Source of the DNA: JAISDD01 sp031553935
GTDB lineage: Bacteria; Bacillota; Syntrophomonadia; Syntrophomonadales; Syntrophomonadaceae
Assembly (NCBI GenBank): GCA_031553935.1
Contig: JAVBKS010000012.1
Location: forward strand, 1 to 64,000
Direction: 5' to 3'
DNA length: 64,000 nucleotides
Under the pieces are notes generated by a model. It made no database searches, was not told the DNA's origin, and saw only the letters and a program-made list of their open reading frames with translations. Position numbers and translations under genes: made by a program. Of this stretch, positions 15,908-25,244 are shown piece by piece (within the stretch, counting starts at the first letter, position 1; every line of letters starts with the position of its first letter).

Positions 15908-16747
15908 ATGAACAATAAGAAAATTCTAAGATTATTACGTAATCAGCCAATTAAATGGAAAAGAAGACGCCTAAATGATGGATATCAAATAAAGTGCGGA
16001 AATAAGCAAATCTATTTGTATAGATCATTAACTTCAACTAATGATACTGCAAAGGAATTGGGTGAAAGCGGAATTCCCGAAGCAGTTATTTGGAGCCAAT
16101 ATCAGCTCCAAGGGCGGGGTAGATTCACAAGATCATGGCTTTGCCCGCAACAAAAAGGTCTATTGTTTTCTATGCTGATTAGACCGGAGATAAAAGCAAA
16201 TCTATTGCCGCTCTTCACTTTGTTTGCTGCAATTATCGCCGTCAAAACTATTAAACCATTGTGTGCTTCCTTGCCTTTGGGAATAAAATGGCCAAACGAT
16301 ATACTCTTGGCCGATAAGAAACTAGTGGGTATTTTAGCTGAAGCCTCATTCTCAGGGGCTAACTTGAACTATCTTGTTCTTGGAATAGGAATAAATGCTA
16401 ATTTGGATTTCCGTGATTTTAGCCCCGGGCTGCAAGCAAAAAGTACTTCTATAAAAATAGAAACTGGACATTTGGTTTCAAGATTACGTCTACTTAGGAG
16501 CTTTATAGCAAACTGGGAAAGACATTATCATGAATTCCGACATAATGGTTTTGATTTTATCTTGCCTCATTGGGAAAAATGTAATATTACCACCGGGAAG
16601 CGTGTTATTCTTAATAAGCAAGGACAGAACATTAATGGAATAGCCATTGGGATTAATGATTCTGGAGGCCTAATTATTAAAGATGATTGCGGTGATATTT
16701 ATGAATTGTATGCAGAGGAAATTGAATTAGGACAGAATATGAAATAG
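15908..16747 (+). CDS. birA: Biotin--[acetyl-CoA-carboxylase] ligase
   Basis: 279 residues. The catalytic core has STNDTAKEL, the biotinyl-AMP loop GRGRFTRSW and KWPNDI, with a C-terminal SH3-like domain (GQNINGIAIGINDSGGLIIK). It attaches biotin to carboxylase carrier lysines. The roughly 35 residues before the core are too few for a full winged-helix DNA-binding domain, so it looks monofunctional and probably does not act as the biotin repressor. GGAGA lies upstream of the ATG. Confidence 0.92.
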   Translation: MNNKKILRLLRNQPIKWKRRRLNDGYQIKCGNKQIYLYRSLTSTNDTAKELGESGIPEAVIWSQYQLQGRGRFTRSWLCPQQKGLLFSMLIRPEIKANLLPLFTLFAAIIAVKTIKPLCASLPLGIKWPNDILLADKKLVGILAEASFSGANLNYLVLGIGINANLDFRDFSPGLQAKSTSIKIETGHLVSRLRLLRSFIANWERHYHEFRHNGFDFILPHWEKCNITTGKRVILNKQGQNINGIAIGINDSGGLIIKDDCGDIYELYAEEIELGQNMK

Positions 16748-16773
16748 TGTTATTTTTATGAAGGAGTGAAGCA

Positions 16774-17199
16774 ATGAGCAATTATTCAATTACAGCAAAG
16801 ACTAGCTACACTAATGCATGGATACCTATGCTAGTATTAATGGGAATAGCTGTGGGAGCATGGTATTTCTTGTCTCCTATTATTGCTATGGTATTTGCAT
16901 TGATTGGAGTAATTATAGCTGCCATAGGTTGGAGACGAGGCAAAAAACAAATCGGAAACAATATCGAGCTAAGTGATGAAAGCATAATTTTCTACGATAA
17001 GGTCGAAGCAAGATGTATAGCTTTCAAGGATATCAAGACAATTAAAATAAATGAAAGTTATTTTTCTCGCCCTAAGTTTAAAATAGTCACCACCATAAAT
17101 GAAATCGATCTCCAGCCTGACGACTATGAAAACTGCGAAGCTTTGAGAGAGCAACTATTAATCGCATTTGAAAAAAACGGTTGCGAAATCACTAACTAA
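16774..17199 (+). CDS. Membrane protein with PH-like cytoplasmic domain, function unknown
   Basis: 141 residues. Two adjacent hydrophobic segments (about 17-33 and 36-50: WIPMLVLMGIAVGAWYFL and IIAMVFALIGVIIAAIGW) precede a basic stretch. A beta-rich domain (IELSDESIIFYDKVEARCIAFKDIKTIKI) resembles bacterial PH domains. It lies between birA and cysK on the same strand with short gaps and a GAAGGAGTG ribosome site. No function is known from sequence. Confidence 0.72.
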   Translation: MSNYSITAKTSYTNAWIPMLVLMGIAVGAWYFLSPIIAMVFALIGVIIAAIGWRRGKKQIGNNIELSDESIIFYDKVEARCIAFKDIKTIKINESYFSRPKFKIVTTINEIDLQPDDYENCEALREQLLIAFEKNGCEITN

Positions 17200-17234
17200 A
17201 ACTTTAAGCAATCCAAACTGAGAGAGGTTAGTAA

Positions 17235-18167
17235 ATGACGAATATAGCACAGAGCTTAACAGATTTAATTGGTAATACTCCATTACTCGAATTGAAACGG
17301 ATACAGTCTGAACATGAAGTTCAAGCGCAAATAATTGCTAAGCTTGAGTATTTTAATCCGGCGGGGAGTGTCAAGGATCGGGTCGGACTAGCTCTGATTG
17401 AGGATGCAGAGGCAAAAGGCCTTATTAATAAAGCTAGTGTTATTATTGAGCCAACCAGTGGAAACACCGGTATTGGATTGGCTTTGGCAGCGGCGGTTAA
17501 GGGTTATCGTTTGATACTTACAATGCCTGAAAACATGAGCATAGAAAGGCAAAAACTATTAAGCGCCTTAGGGGCAGAAATTGTTTTAACACCTGCAGCA
17601 CTGGGAATTCCAGGAGCAATCGAAAAAGCGAACGAACTGGCATCAATAGAAGCTAATGCCTTCATTCCCCAGCAGTTTAATAATCCTGCAAACCCTGACA
17701 TACATCGCAGAACAACAGCAGAAGAAATCTTGAAAGACACCCAGGGTAAACTTGATTATTTTGTTTGCGGAGTTGGAACCGGAGGTACAATAACCGGAGT
17801 TAGTGAAGTATTAAAAGCCTATGATCCCAAGATAAAGATTGTGGCTGTAGAGCCCTCTACTTCGCCGGTATTATCAGGAGGCAAGGCTGGTGTTCATAAT
17901 ATTCAGGGGATTGGTACCGGCTTTATTCCCAATGTCCTAAATACTGATATCCTTGACGAGATTGCAGCAGTAGCAGAAGATGATGCCCTTAAAATGGTCA
18001 GAGATTTGGCCAAGTTTGAGGGTTTATTAGTAGGGATTTCCTCAGGAGCGGCCTTATCTGCAGCTTTGGAAATAGCTAAAAAGCCCGCCAATATGAACAA
18101 GAGAATAGTAGTTTTGTTCCCCGATTCCGGGGAAAGATATTTATCGATGGATATTTTTAATACTTAA
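17235..18167 (+). CDS. cysK: Cysteine synthase (O-acetylserine sulfhydrylase)
   Basis: 310 residues, full length. The PLP lysine is in NPAGSVKDRVG, the substrate loop is PTSGNTGIGLA and the PLP-phosphate loop is GVGTGGTITG. It makes L-cysteine from O-acetylserine and sulfide in the cytoplasm; cysteine is also the sulfur source for Fe-S clusters. The last 73 bases plus 7 following bases are repeated almost exactly at 20530-20609. The TAA would overlap the stop of the 4Fe-4S gene on the other strand if the intervening island were removed. Confidence 0.94.
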   Translation: MTNIAQSLTDLIGNTPLLELKRIQSEHEVQAQIIAKLEYFNPAGSVKDRVGLALIEDAEAKGLINKASVIIEPTSGNTGIGLALAAAVKGYRLILTMPENMSIERQKLLSALGAEIVLTPAALGIPGAIEKANELASIEANAFIPQQFNNPANPDIHRRTTAEEILKDTQGKLDYFVCGVGTGGTITGVSEVLKAYDPKIKIVAVEPSTSPVLSGGKAGVHNIQGIGTGFIPNVLNTDILDEIAAVAEDDALKMVRDLAKFEGLLVGISSGAALSAALEIAKKPANMNKRIVVLFPDSGERYLSMDIFNT

Positions 18168-18174
18168 GCTGGAG
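18095..18174. repeat. Direct repeat copy A (3' end of cysK)
   Basis: 80 bp identical at 79 positions to 20530-20609; the one difference is G at 18111 versus A at 20546. It spans the last 24 codons of cysK, the stop and 7 bases beyond. With copy B it brackets the 18175-20529 segment. Confidence 0.93.
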
Positions 18175-18325
18175 CACTGTAACGGTTCTCTTGGCAATTG
18201 CCGGTACTAGTAATAATAGGTAGACAAAACTTGAGAAGTTAAGTTGGTATGAAGTTCGAGTCAGATTAATAATTCTGTGAAAGGAAAGCTTGATGTATGT
18301 TTTTGTGCATTAAGTATGAAAGATA

Positions 18326-19291
18326 ATGAGTAAGCGAATTTTATATATAATGTTGGTTGTCTCGATTCTTATTTCAAATTCATTTTACGAAGCCTCCGGT
18401 TCTATTATGCAGAAGATTAAAATAATCATTGATGGAGAAATATCATATCTTTCTGAAATGATGATTTTTCGTAATGATTCAATTTATATACCGTTAGTTT
18501 CAGCAGGTTCTGATTTTGGATATTCAGTAATATGGGATGCCGATAAGAGGGAAGCAATTGTGACGAAATACTCAGAAACAAGTCCTGCTAATATGTTTCA
18601 TTATAGTTCTTCAGATTTAGATGGAATACAACTATTTGCACTAAATAAGAATCAGTCCAATAATGATCAAATGTCAGATTTCATTTTATCAGTTGATGGA
18701 GAAAATAAAGTGTTCAAATGGGCTGGTCAAAACATCGATAGACAGCCAATTACTTCTCTTATTAATGATAATCAACATATTGCCATTGTTACCAACACTG
18801 CTGCTGGAACAGGAATATGTGGTCAAAAGCTTTATGTTGTTGATAAAAAGTCTATGGAAGAAATCCCGGTTGATGATATTTCTGAATACTTTAAGAACCA
18901 GGTTGAATTTTCATCAGATGACTTAAATTTTTACATGACTATGGGAGATAGAAGATGGACACTCGCAAATGATAATTTGGACATTTCTATTGCAAATGAG
19001 TGGGCAAAAGTAAATGACGACTTGCTCAATTTAGAATCGTATAATAAACATATGATTAATCGTGCCATTCAATACCAGTCGTACTATATAGCAGATGGAG
19101 AGAGTGTAAGGTGTATGATTGGAGTCAAAAATGAATATGGTAGCAATCAACAAGCTATAGGCGCCTTTAAATTCGAATACGTTTTCAATGGCAACAACTA
19201 TAGTATTTATAAAATGGATTTTATTAGGTTTTATGCAATTGAGGAACTAAATAAGTGGCTTAGTATGGAGGGAGCTGTAGTGGTAGGTTAA
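18326..19291 (+). CDS. Secreted protein with N-terminal copper-amine-oxidase-like stalk domain
   Basis: 321 residues. A signal peptide (about 1-25, hydrophobic ILYIMLVVSILISNSF) is followed by a segment resembling the copper-amine-oxidase N-terminal/stalk domain (KIIIDGEISYLSEMMIFRNDSIYIPLVSAGSDFGYSVIWDADKREAIV compressed pattern), common in secreted Firmicute proteins. The rest is unrecognised. It is the only sizeable plus-strand gene in the island bounded by the cysK-tail repeats, and its ribosome site is weak. Confidence 0.65.
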   Translation: MSKRILYIMLVVSILISNSFYEASGSIMQKIKIIIDGEISYLSEMMIFRNDSIYIPLVSAGSDFGYSVIWDADKREAIVTKYSETSPANMFHYSSSDLDGIQLFALNKNQSNNDQMSDFILSVDGENKVFKWAGQNIDRQPITSLINDNQHIAIVTNTAAGTGICGQKLYVVDKKSMEEIPVDDISEYFKNQVEFSSDDLNFYMTMGDRRWTLANDNLDISIANEWAKVNDDLLNLESYNKHMINRAIQYQSYYIADGESVRCMIGVKNEYGSNQQAIGAFKFEYVFNGNNYSIYKMDFIRFYAIEELNKWLSMEGAVVVG

Positions 19292-19840
19292 CCGAATTCG
19301 AGAAATTGGTTACACAAGTATGGTAATCTTCTTATAGGGTAGACTACTGTAGAGTATCATAATCTTAGGTCAAGTGGACTAAATTAATTACCGATTATTT
19401 GGATGGACATCTTCGAGAAATGTAATAAATGGAGATTTTACTAATTCGTTCTAAAAAACAATTACATATATAATGGCTGCATATTGCTTAAAATTTATGA
19501 TCCTAATATAACTAAATACTGTAATAACACGACAAAACTATGCTGTCTGTAAATGAATTGCTTTCACATTAGAAAAGGTTGCTTACAGTTATGTTACTTG
19601 AAGCAGTTAAAAGAGTAGAAGAACGAGGCGAGATGGAATCAGTGTTACTTATATTCACCTACATGGTTATTTTCCTAATTACTCTTCTTAGACAGCAGAG
19701 CAAAGGTTTTTATACCTTTACTCTGCTTTTAACGAGGTGGATAATGTTGGACCAATTAATAACTCTTTTTTATTTTATTAAAAATACCCGTTTTTTAAAT
19801 GCCAACAGTGTTCACATACCTCGTCGTATAACAATTAGAA
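19292..19840. other. Gene-free part of the cysK-flanking island
   Basis: About 550 bp, AT-rich. An open frame at 19579-19884 runs through a strong hairpin (19694-19727) and into the antisense of the SleB-like gene, so it is unlikely to be a normal gene. Nothing else is recognisable. Confidence 0.5.
19694..19730. terminator. Long hairpin with short T tail inside the island
   Basis: 14-bp stem with one mismatch: AGCAGAG-C-AAAGGT pairs with ACCTTTACTCTGCT around a 6-nt loop, followed by TTTT (counting the last stem base). It resembles a terminator. A short hydrophobic-peptide frame starts at the ATG at 19634 and overlaps it. Confidence 0.55.
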
Positions 19841-20284
19841 TTAAGAGTAGAAAATGTGACTACCAATCGTTTTGCCGTCAGTAAATGATTTTGAGGCAGT
19901 TCCCGAATATGCACCATTTCCATTACTCTTATTAAGATTACTAACAATGCTTTCAAGACAAAAGTATACTCTAGAACCAATGGGATTAGTTTGGCTCGAC
20001 ATGCTGTTTGCGATACTATAACAAGCATCATAGCAGTCATATTCTGCCTGGGTTGCACTTTTGTATTTTAATGCTACAGCAAATTGATTACTTGAAACAA
20101 TAACAGTATAGTAAGTGCTTGGCCAATTCGGCGATTGATGTCTATTTTGAGCTACGAACGCAACTCCTCTTCTTCCTTCATTAGATTGATTACCCGCTTC
20201 TTGATAGATCATGCGTGCTAGTATTTCGACACTATCCCTATTTTGAAGCTCACTCTTATTTGATAATGTTACCATTGTTGGCAT
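19841..20284 (-). CDS. Cell wall hydrolase, SleB/CwlJ family
   Basis: 147 residues. The Hydrolase_2 core is clear: VEILARMIYQEAGNQSNEGRRGVAFVAQNR, with the catalytic glutamate expected in YQEAG. SleB/CwlJ enzymes degrade spore cortex or cell wall peptidoglycan. No signal peptide or peptidoglycan-binding domain is present, so this is a minimal catalytic form, as with CwlJ. It lies inside the segment bounded by the duplicated cysK tail, which suggests acquisition by transfer. Confidence 0.82.
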   Translation of the reverse strand: MPTMVTLSNKSELQNRDSVEILARMIYQEAGNQSNEGRRGVAFVAQNRHQSPNWPSTYYTVIVSSNQFAVALKYKSATQAEYDCYDACYSIANSMSSQTNPIGSRVYFCLESIVSNLNKSNGNGAYSGTASKSFTDGKTIGSHIFYS

Positions 20285-20529
20285 AAAATCTCTACTTTAG
20301 ATATATTTTCCATGATTGCAATCTATGTATTTTATGAGATTTTTCGATTTGTGTGCAAATAATTTTGTAATAATGAATCTGATGCTTTCTAAATTAAGGA
20401 GGGCTGTTTAGAGTGTTTAGAGACCAAAAAAAAGGAGAAGAAGTCGTCTAGCGAGCAAGAAATGAGATCCATATAGTATTCCTGGAAAAACAATGACAAA
20501 TATTTTGAGGTTGAAAAGCCTAATGGTAA
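20285..20529. other. Right part of island, no gene seen
   Basis: AT-rich sequence upstream of the SleB-like gene. Directly before repeat copy B, 20497-20529 still reads in the cysK frame as …YFEVEKPNGK, a diverged match to the cysK C-terminal region, so the copy seems to derive from a different cysK allele. Confidence 0.4.
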
Positions 20530-20609
20530 GAACAAGAGAATAGTAATTTTGTTCCCCGATTCCGGGGAAAGATATTTATCGATGGATATTTTTAATACTT
20601 AAGCTGGAG
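20530..20609. repeat. Direct repeat copy B (cysK 3' remnant)
   Basis: 79 of 80 bases equal copy A at 18095-18174. Translated in the cysK frame it ends …LFPDSGERYLSMDIFNT-stop. Its TAA overlaps the stop codon of the convergent 4Fe-4S gene, which looks like the ancestral junction. Confidence 0.93.
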
Positions 20610-21459
20610 TTGCACGAACAGGAATTTGGTTTTCGCATGGTACCTTAACTTGGCACTTTCCACAGCCATAGTATGGGTGCCATTTCTCTTCGGTTAGATT
20701 AACAAAAGCCGAACATATGCGGTTACTTTTGCCTTGTGTAACACTAATGGCGTCAACAGGGCAATTCATAATGCATTTTCCGCATTGTGTGCAATACTGA
20801 TCATAATTATCATACTCTCTTTCATCAGCGGGAAGTCCCAAAGAAGTAATGATGCTGGTGAATCGCCCAGCGGTACCTTTTCTGGTAATCAAGTTCTTTG
20901 ATAAGCTGAATGTCCCTAAACCGCTTATGTAAGCTGCATGACGTTCTGACCAATTGCTTGAATAGATGGGTACTTTGTTCTCGTCATTCAAAGGCAGCTC
21001 TTTTTTAAAGGTAGAGTTGGTACGGGCTAAAAAGCGCGCATCAAGCAGTGGGGCCATACTCGCATAACCGAAGGACTCTATTTCAGCACATAAATATGAA
21101 GTCAGACAGTTAATAAACATTTGACCATCAATCCTGGCATTGAGCCACTCGTAACTTGGCCAAAAGGGGTAATTTGCATTTCCTGAGCGTATTAACCTCG
21201 AAAAGGGCAAAAAGATACTAATAACACTTTGGGCATTATTAAGCCATTCATTTGGCAGAATTAAATGTGGCCCAATTATGTGAGCTTGCTTCAGACTAGT
21301 ATACTCTGGATCATCAGCTCTCGAGACGCCGATCAATGGAGAATCAAAAATCCTCATACCTACTAAAGCTGGTGATAGTGCTTGGGAAGAACTGAGATAA
21401 TTGGCGGCATTGTTTTCAACATACTCGCTGACAATTCTTATTATCTCTGATTTGTTCAT
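20599..21459 (-). CDS. 4Fe-4S protein resembling epoxyqueuosine reductase (QueG-like)
   Basis: 286 residues. The N-terminal two thirds follow the QueG-like pattern (SVISIFLPFSRLIR…LGTFSLSKNLITRKGTAGRFTSIIT). A ferredoxin motif CTQCGKCIMNCPVDAI and a second cysteine group CGKCQVKVPC near the end give two [4Fe-4S] clusters. True QueG uses cobalamin to finish queuosine in tRNA. Many shorter paralogues in anaerobes have unknown reactions, and I would not assign tRNA modification to this one. The stop lies in repeat copy B. Confidence 0.78.
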   Translation of the reverse strand: MNKSEIIRIVSEYVENNAANYLSSSQALSPALVGMRIFDSPLIGVSRADDPEYTSLKQAHIIGPHLILPNEWLNNAQSVISIFLPFSRLIRSGNANYPFWPSYEWLNARIDGQMFINCLTSYLCAEIESFGYASMAPLLDARFLARTNSTFKKELPLNDENKVPIYSSNWSERHAAYISGLGTFSLSKNLITRKGTAGRFTSIITSLGLPADEREYDNYDQYCTQCGKCIMNCPVDAISVTQGKSNRICSAFVNLTEEKWHPYYGCGKCQVKVPCENQIPVRATPA

Positions 21460-21573
21460 ATAATTGCCTCCGTGTATAGATTCGGTCGATAACAGCCTTC
21501 CATGTAATTGTCTAAAAGGTTCTTATTCTTCATCAATCAGCGTATCCTTTTAAAAAATGAAAGGAGCGTAATA

Positions 21574-21762
21574 ATGCGTCTAGTTTTTAAATTCAAAGAC
21601 GGTACGGTTGACAAAGTTAATATCGATAATCCATCTTTTTCTGGCCAAACAAAATTTATGGAACTGCTGCAAAAACTAATAACCGACCCAGAAGGTATTA
21701 TCCAAATAGAAGATCGTATCAGAAAATTTGACGAACTCTATTCTGTAGAAATAATCATGTAG
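21574..21762 (+). CDS. Small conserved-looking protein of unknown function
   Basis: 62 residues, MRLVFKFKDGTVDKVNID… with a charged C-terminal half. GAAAGGAGCG precedes the ATG at 21574 at good spacing; the frame is open further upstream to 21508 without a ribosome site. No family is recognised. It converges on the small membrane protein gene at 21764. Confidence 0.55.
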   Translation: MRLVFKFKDGTVDKVNIDNPSFSGQTKFMELLQKLITDPEGIIQIEDRIRKFDELYSVEIIM

Positions 21763-21763
21763 A

Positions 21764-21988
21764 TTACCAGTATCTAAAACTGAATCTGCGAATATAGGTG
21801 TCACGGTAATATACCAGATATATTATTTCTAGGATTCCAAGGGTGTTTACCACCAATAATGCGAAATACCAAATATAATGGGTAAGTCGGGCTGCACGCC
21901 ATAGTGCCCAGGCTTTCCAGAAAAGGGACCAAATTAATAGGGGATAAAGTACAAAAGGGTTATTAAGAATTTCAGTGATGTATTGCAA
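21764..21988 (-). CDS. DUF5652-like small membrane protein
   Basis: 74 residues from a TTG start with GGGAG eight bases upstream. Two hydrophobic segments flank a short basic loop: WSLFWKAWALWRAARLTHYIWYF then ALLVVNTLGILEIIYLVYY compressed. The pattern LWxA…WY…L.LNTLGILEIIYL matches DUF5652 proteins. Function unknown; inner-membrane location expected. Confidence 0.72.
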   Translation of the reverse strand: MQYITEILNNPFVLYPLLIWSLFWKAWALWRAARLTHYIWYFALLVVNTLGILEIIYLVYYRDTYIRRFSFRYW

Positions 21989-22142
21989 TCAAACAACTCC
22001 CTTGATAAGTTTTATATAGTTTTCGTTAAATTAGATGATTTTTTTATTTATTCCTTGAATTTTGTGTTAACTAACTACAACTATATCATTTTCCGTTTTA
22101 TAATTAAATAAACAGAAAAGCAGATATTCGTTGGAGGGTATG

Positions 22143-22700
22143 ATGGAAAAATATAAAATCAATCGGGAAACAGCAGCCATAATCGTTATCGATCTACAAG
22201 AAAAGTTAATGCCAGCAATGAAAGACAAAGACAAAGTAATTCGCAATACCAAAATTCTGCTCCAGTTAGCAAAAGAATTCGAATTGCCGGTTATTGTAAC
22301 CGAGCAATATCCAGAAGGTCTAGGCAAGACTATACCTGAGATCAAGGAGTGCTTGCCAGAGCATGCATTAGTCGAGAAAATGACTTTTTCGGCCTGGGAT
22401 CAAAATCTGCAGGAAGCACTAAAAAAAGTCGGCATGAATAAGAGCCAAACTCTTATCGTAGTCGGTTGTGAGACTCATGTCTGCGTTTTCCAAACAGTTC
22501 GCGATTTGCTGGATCGAGGGTACAATACTCATGTGGTTAGAGATGCCGTTTGTTCGAGATTCGAAGAGAATTACGAAAATGGCTTACACCTAATGCAGTC
22601 AATGGGAGCAGTTATTACCAATACCGAAACTATTGTTTTTGATACTTTAGTCAAATCAGGTGGTGAAACTTTCAAGAAAATGTCGGCCATGGTCAAATGA
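22143..22700 (+). CDS. Isochorismatase-family cysteine hydrolase
   Basis: 185 residues. The catalytic triad is visible: Asp in IVIDLQEKL, Lys in VEKMTFSAW and Cys in GCETHVCVFQT. The family hydrolyses amides or ethers, for example nicotinamide, N-carbamoyl compounds or isochorismate; the substrate is not predictable. The TTG at 22131 would also be in frame, but GGAGGG at 22133-22138 must act as the ribosome site, so the ATG at 22143 is preferred. Two hairpins follow the gene. Confidence 0.87.
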   Translation: MEKYKINRETAAIIVIDLQEKLMPAMKDKDKVIRNTKILLQLAKEFELPVIVTEQYPEGLGKTIPEIKECLPEHALVEKMTFSAWDQNLQEALKKVGMNKSQTLIVVGCETHVCVFQTVRDLLDRGYNTHVVRDAVCSRFEENYENGLHLMQSMGAVITNTETIVFDTLVKSGGETFKKMSAMVK

Positions 22701-22701
22701 G

Positions 22702-22796
22702 ATACGGAATAACACTGTTATTCCGTATTAAGCTATGACTTGAAAGACATAGAATCCGCAGCTAGGCTAATCTTTGCTTTGCTGCGGATTTTTTTA
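22702..22796 (+). terminator. Two hairpins after the isochorismatase-like gene
   Basis: A first stem ATACGGAATAA / TTATTCCGTAT (22702-22728) lacks a T tail. A second stem ATCCGCAGC / GCTGCGGAT (22754-22762 with 22781-22789) is followed by seven Ts and is a convincing terminator. Confidence 0.8.
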
Positions 22797-22844
22797 AATA
22801 ATGGCAACCCTACTTGATGTTCTTATTTACACGCTGTTGATAGT

Positions 22845-25244
22845 TTACTCTAGCACATCAGGCTCGTCAGCATGCTGATTGGGATTAACAATTACCTGAT
22901 GGGTGGGGAAATCACATACTGGAGGCATGGAGACCCCATAAGGTATACTTACATATTGGACGAATTGACTTGGGCAGCCCCCACTTTGATTCTCGCGGGG
23001 AATATTAGCTCGATATAGATTCCCGCCATGCTCAGGGTCATTACAGATGGCAACTTGATTCTTAATTATCGTGGTTATATTTGGCTTGGTGTGCATATTA
23101 CACTGTTCTCTACTTTCCTGACCATCTGGACCTATGGGAGCACCACCAGCTTGAGGATTCGGACAATTGGGGCCCGCCAGCAAACCGGATTCAGGGCATA
23201 TATACACTACTTGATGAGAATTACATGTTTCTTTCGGGACCGCATTTTCGCGGGCAACTTCGGTTACCAGAGAATTGGCTGAGCAGTTTGGACCAGGTAG
23301 ATTACCGGATCTTGAACAAATAGTTATATCGACAATACCTGCTGGTCGCGCAAAGCTTTTATTGCCCCCTCTTTCATGAGCTTTAGTTAACAATGATTTG
23401 AAAATTGGTGCCGGGTAAGTACCACCATAAACTTTATTCATACTCAATTCTTGGCGGTCATATCCCATCCATACTGAGCAGGAGTATTGGGGAGTGTAGC
23501 CGCAAAACCAAGAATTGGCGTACTCTTCAGATGTTCCGGTTTTACCACAGGTTTCAACTCCGGAAACTTTCGCCCTGGTTCCAGTACCGGAAGTTACAAC
23601 AGTTTGCAGCATACTAGTCATTAGCCAAGCATCTTGCTCGGTGATTACTCGCGTAGAATCAGTATGATGCTTATAAATCTCAACATTATTGGCATCAACT
23701 ATCCGGTTAATGAAAGTCGGGTTTACGAAAATCCCACCATTTCCAACTGTGGCATAAGCTGCTGTTAATTGCAATGGAGTTACCCCATGTGTTAATCCGC
23801 CTAATGCTAATGGGGCCAGACCAAAATCATTTTGATTCGGTGAATCAATTAGATCCAGTCCCATCCTTTTGCCGAAGTCGAAAGCGGTCTCAATTTTCAC
23901 TCTTTCCAGCAATTGTACAGCATAGGTATTTACTGACCATTGCACAGCAGTACGCATAGTTATTGGACCACGGTAAGAGCCATCATAGTTTTGAGGGCGC
24001 CAAATAGTATTGCCGACTTTTATAGCTAAGGGGGAATCATTTATTACAGTGTAGGGCATTATTCCTTGCTCTAATGCAGGTAAGTAGACAGTAATAGGTT
24101 TAATTGCAGAGCCTGGCTGACGAAAGGCATTAGTGGCGCGATTAAAGCCTCGTTGCTGCAGGTATTGGCGTCCACCCATTAAAGCTTTGATCTCACCATT
24201 GCTATTATCGATAACTACTGTGGCTCCTTGAACATTCAAGCCACTCTTGCTTTCATTAGGAAAATTTGCATCTTGGCTAAACAAGGTCTCGGCTAATTCT
24301 TGGAGATCAGCGTCCATATTAGTATAGATCTTTAGTCCAGCCTTATAAATGGTCTCATTTGGATCATCATAGTTTTTATCTTTCAATATCTGAATAGCTT
24401 CATCTATTACTGCATCTTTATAAAAACCAAATTTTTTCGACCCTACGCTCTGGGTGGCAAAATTAAGCTTTTCATTATATGCTTGATCGGCTTCGGATTG
24501 GGTAATGTAATTATCGTTGACCATACTGTTTAGCACCATTTTTTGACGATTTTTGGCTTTGTCCAGATTAATAAAGGGGTTGTAGGCGCTAGGACTCTGC
24601 GGTAGACCGGCGATCAAAGATGCTTCTCCGAGGCTGAGCTTCATAACATCTTTTCCGAAATAAGTATTTGCCGCCGCTTGAACTCCATAAGCCCCTCCAC
24701 CAAAGGGAATTTTATTGAGATACATGGTTAGAATCTCGTCCTTAGTATAGAGGTATTCCAGTTTAAACGCTAAGAGTATTTCTTTGATTTTTCTTTCCCA
24801 TTTTTTGTCTAAGACTAAAAAGGCGTTGCGAGCTAATTGTTGTGTAATCGTACTGGCTCCTTGTGATAAATCTCCCGAGGTAATATTGATATAGAAGGCA
24901 CGCGCTATGCCCTTGAAATTGATTCCATGATGATTGTAAAATTCTTTGTCTTCAATGGAAATAACTGCATTGATTAAGTTGGGTGGCATCTTATCTTTCG
25001 AAACTTCGGTACGGTTTTCTAATGCATGCAATTTTATTACAACCTCATCTTTATCATCGTAAATGAAAGTTGTTCGGTCTCCGGTTAATAATTGCGGATC
25101 CCATGCCGGCATGGTCCATGCTGCATAGGCGGTAATACTTGTACCGCAGATCAGTAAAATGACGATTACAATGGCAAAAATATTTAGGATTTTTAATTTA
25201 CTTAATGATTTAAAAAACTTTGATTTTTTTGGCTTTTTAGCCAT
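22845..25244 (-). CDS. Bifunctional penicillin-binding protein 1A
   Basis: 799 residues. A basic cytoplasmic tail and one membrane anchor (about 19-42) precede the GT51 glycosyltransferase, with EDKEFYNHHG, GASTITQQLARN, RKIKE and EILTMYLN. The transpeptidase has RQPGSAIKPI (catalytic Ser), SVNT and KTGTSEE. It polymerises and crosslinks peptidoglycan at the outer face of the membrane. The C-terminal 150 residues repeat a pattern (CSRSGNLPGPNC, CPESGLLAGPNC) with many cysteines, a Firmicute-type extension of unknown role. Confidence 0.94.
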   Translation of the reverse strand: MAKKPKKSKFFKSLSKLKILNIFAIVIVILLICGTSITAYAAWTMPAWDPQLLTGDRTTFIYDDKDEVVIKLHALENRTEVSKDKMPPNLINAVISIEDKEFYNHHGINFKGIARAFYINITSGDLSQGASTITQQLARNAFLVLDKKWERKIKEILLAFKLEYLYTKDEILTMYLNKIPFGGGAYGVQAAANTYFGKDVMKLSLGEASLIAGLPQSPSAYNPFINLDKAKNRQKMVLNSMVNDNYITQSEADQAYNEKLNFATQSVGSKKFGFYKDAVIDEAIQILKDKNYDDPNETIYKAGLKIYTNMDADLQELAETLFSQDANFPNESKSGLNVQGATVVIDNSNGEIKALMGGRQYLQQRGFNRATNAFRQPGSAIKPITVYLPALEQGIMPYTVINDSPLAIKVGNTIWRPQNYDGSYRGPITMRTAVQWSVNTYAVQLLERVKIETAFDFGKRMGLDLIDSPNQNDFGLAPLALGGLTHGVTPLQLTAAYATVGNGGIFVNPTFINRIVDANNVEIYKHHTDSTRVITEQDAWLMTSMLQTVVTSGTGTRAKVSGVETCGKTGTSEEYANSWFCGYTPQYSCSVWMGYDRQELSMNKVYGGTYPAPIFKSLLTKAHERGGNKSFARPAGIVDITICSRSGNLPGPNCSANSLVTEVARENAVPKETCNSHQVVYICPESGLLAGPNCPNPQAGGAPIGPDGQESREQCNMHTKPNITTIIKNQVAICNDPEHGGNLYRANIPRENQSGGCPSQFVQYVSIPYGVSMPPVCDFPTHQVIVNPNQHADEPDVLE

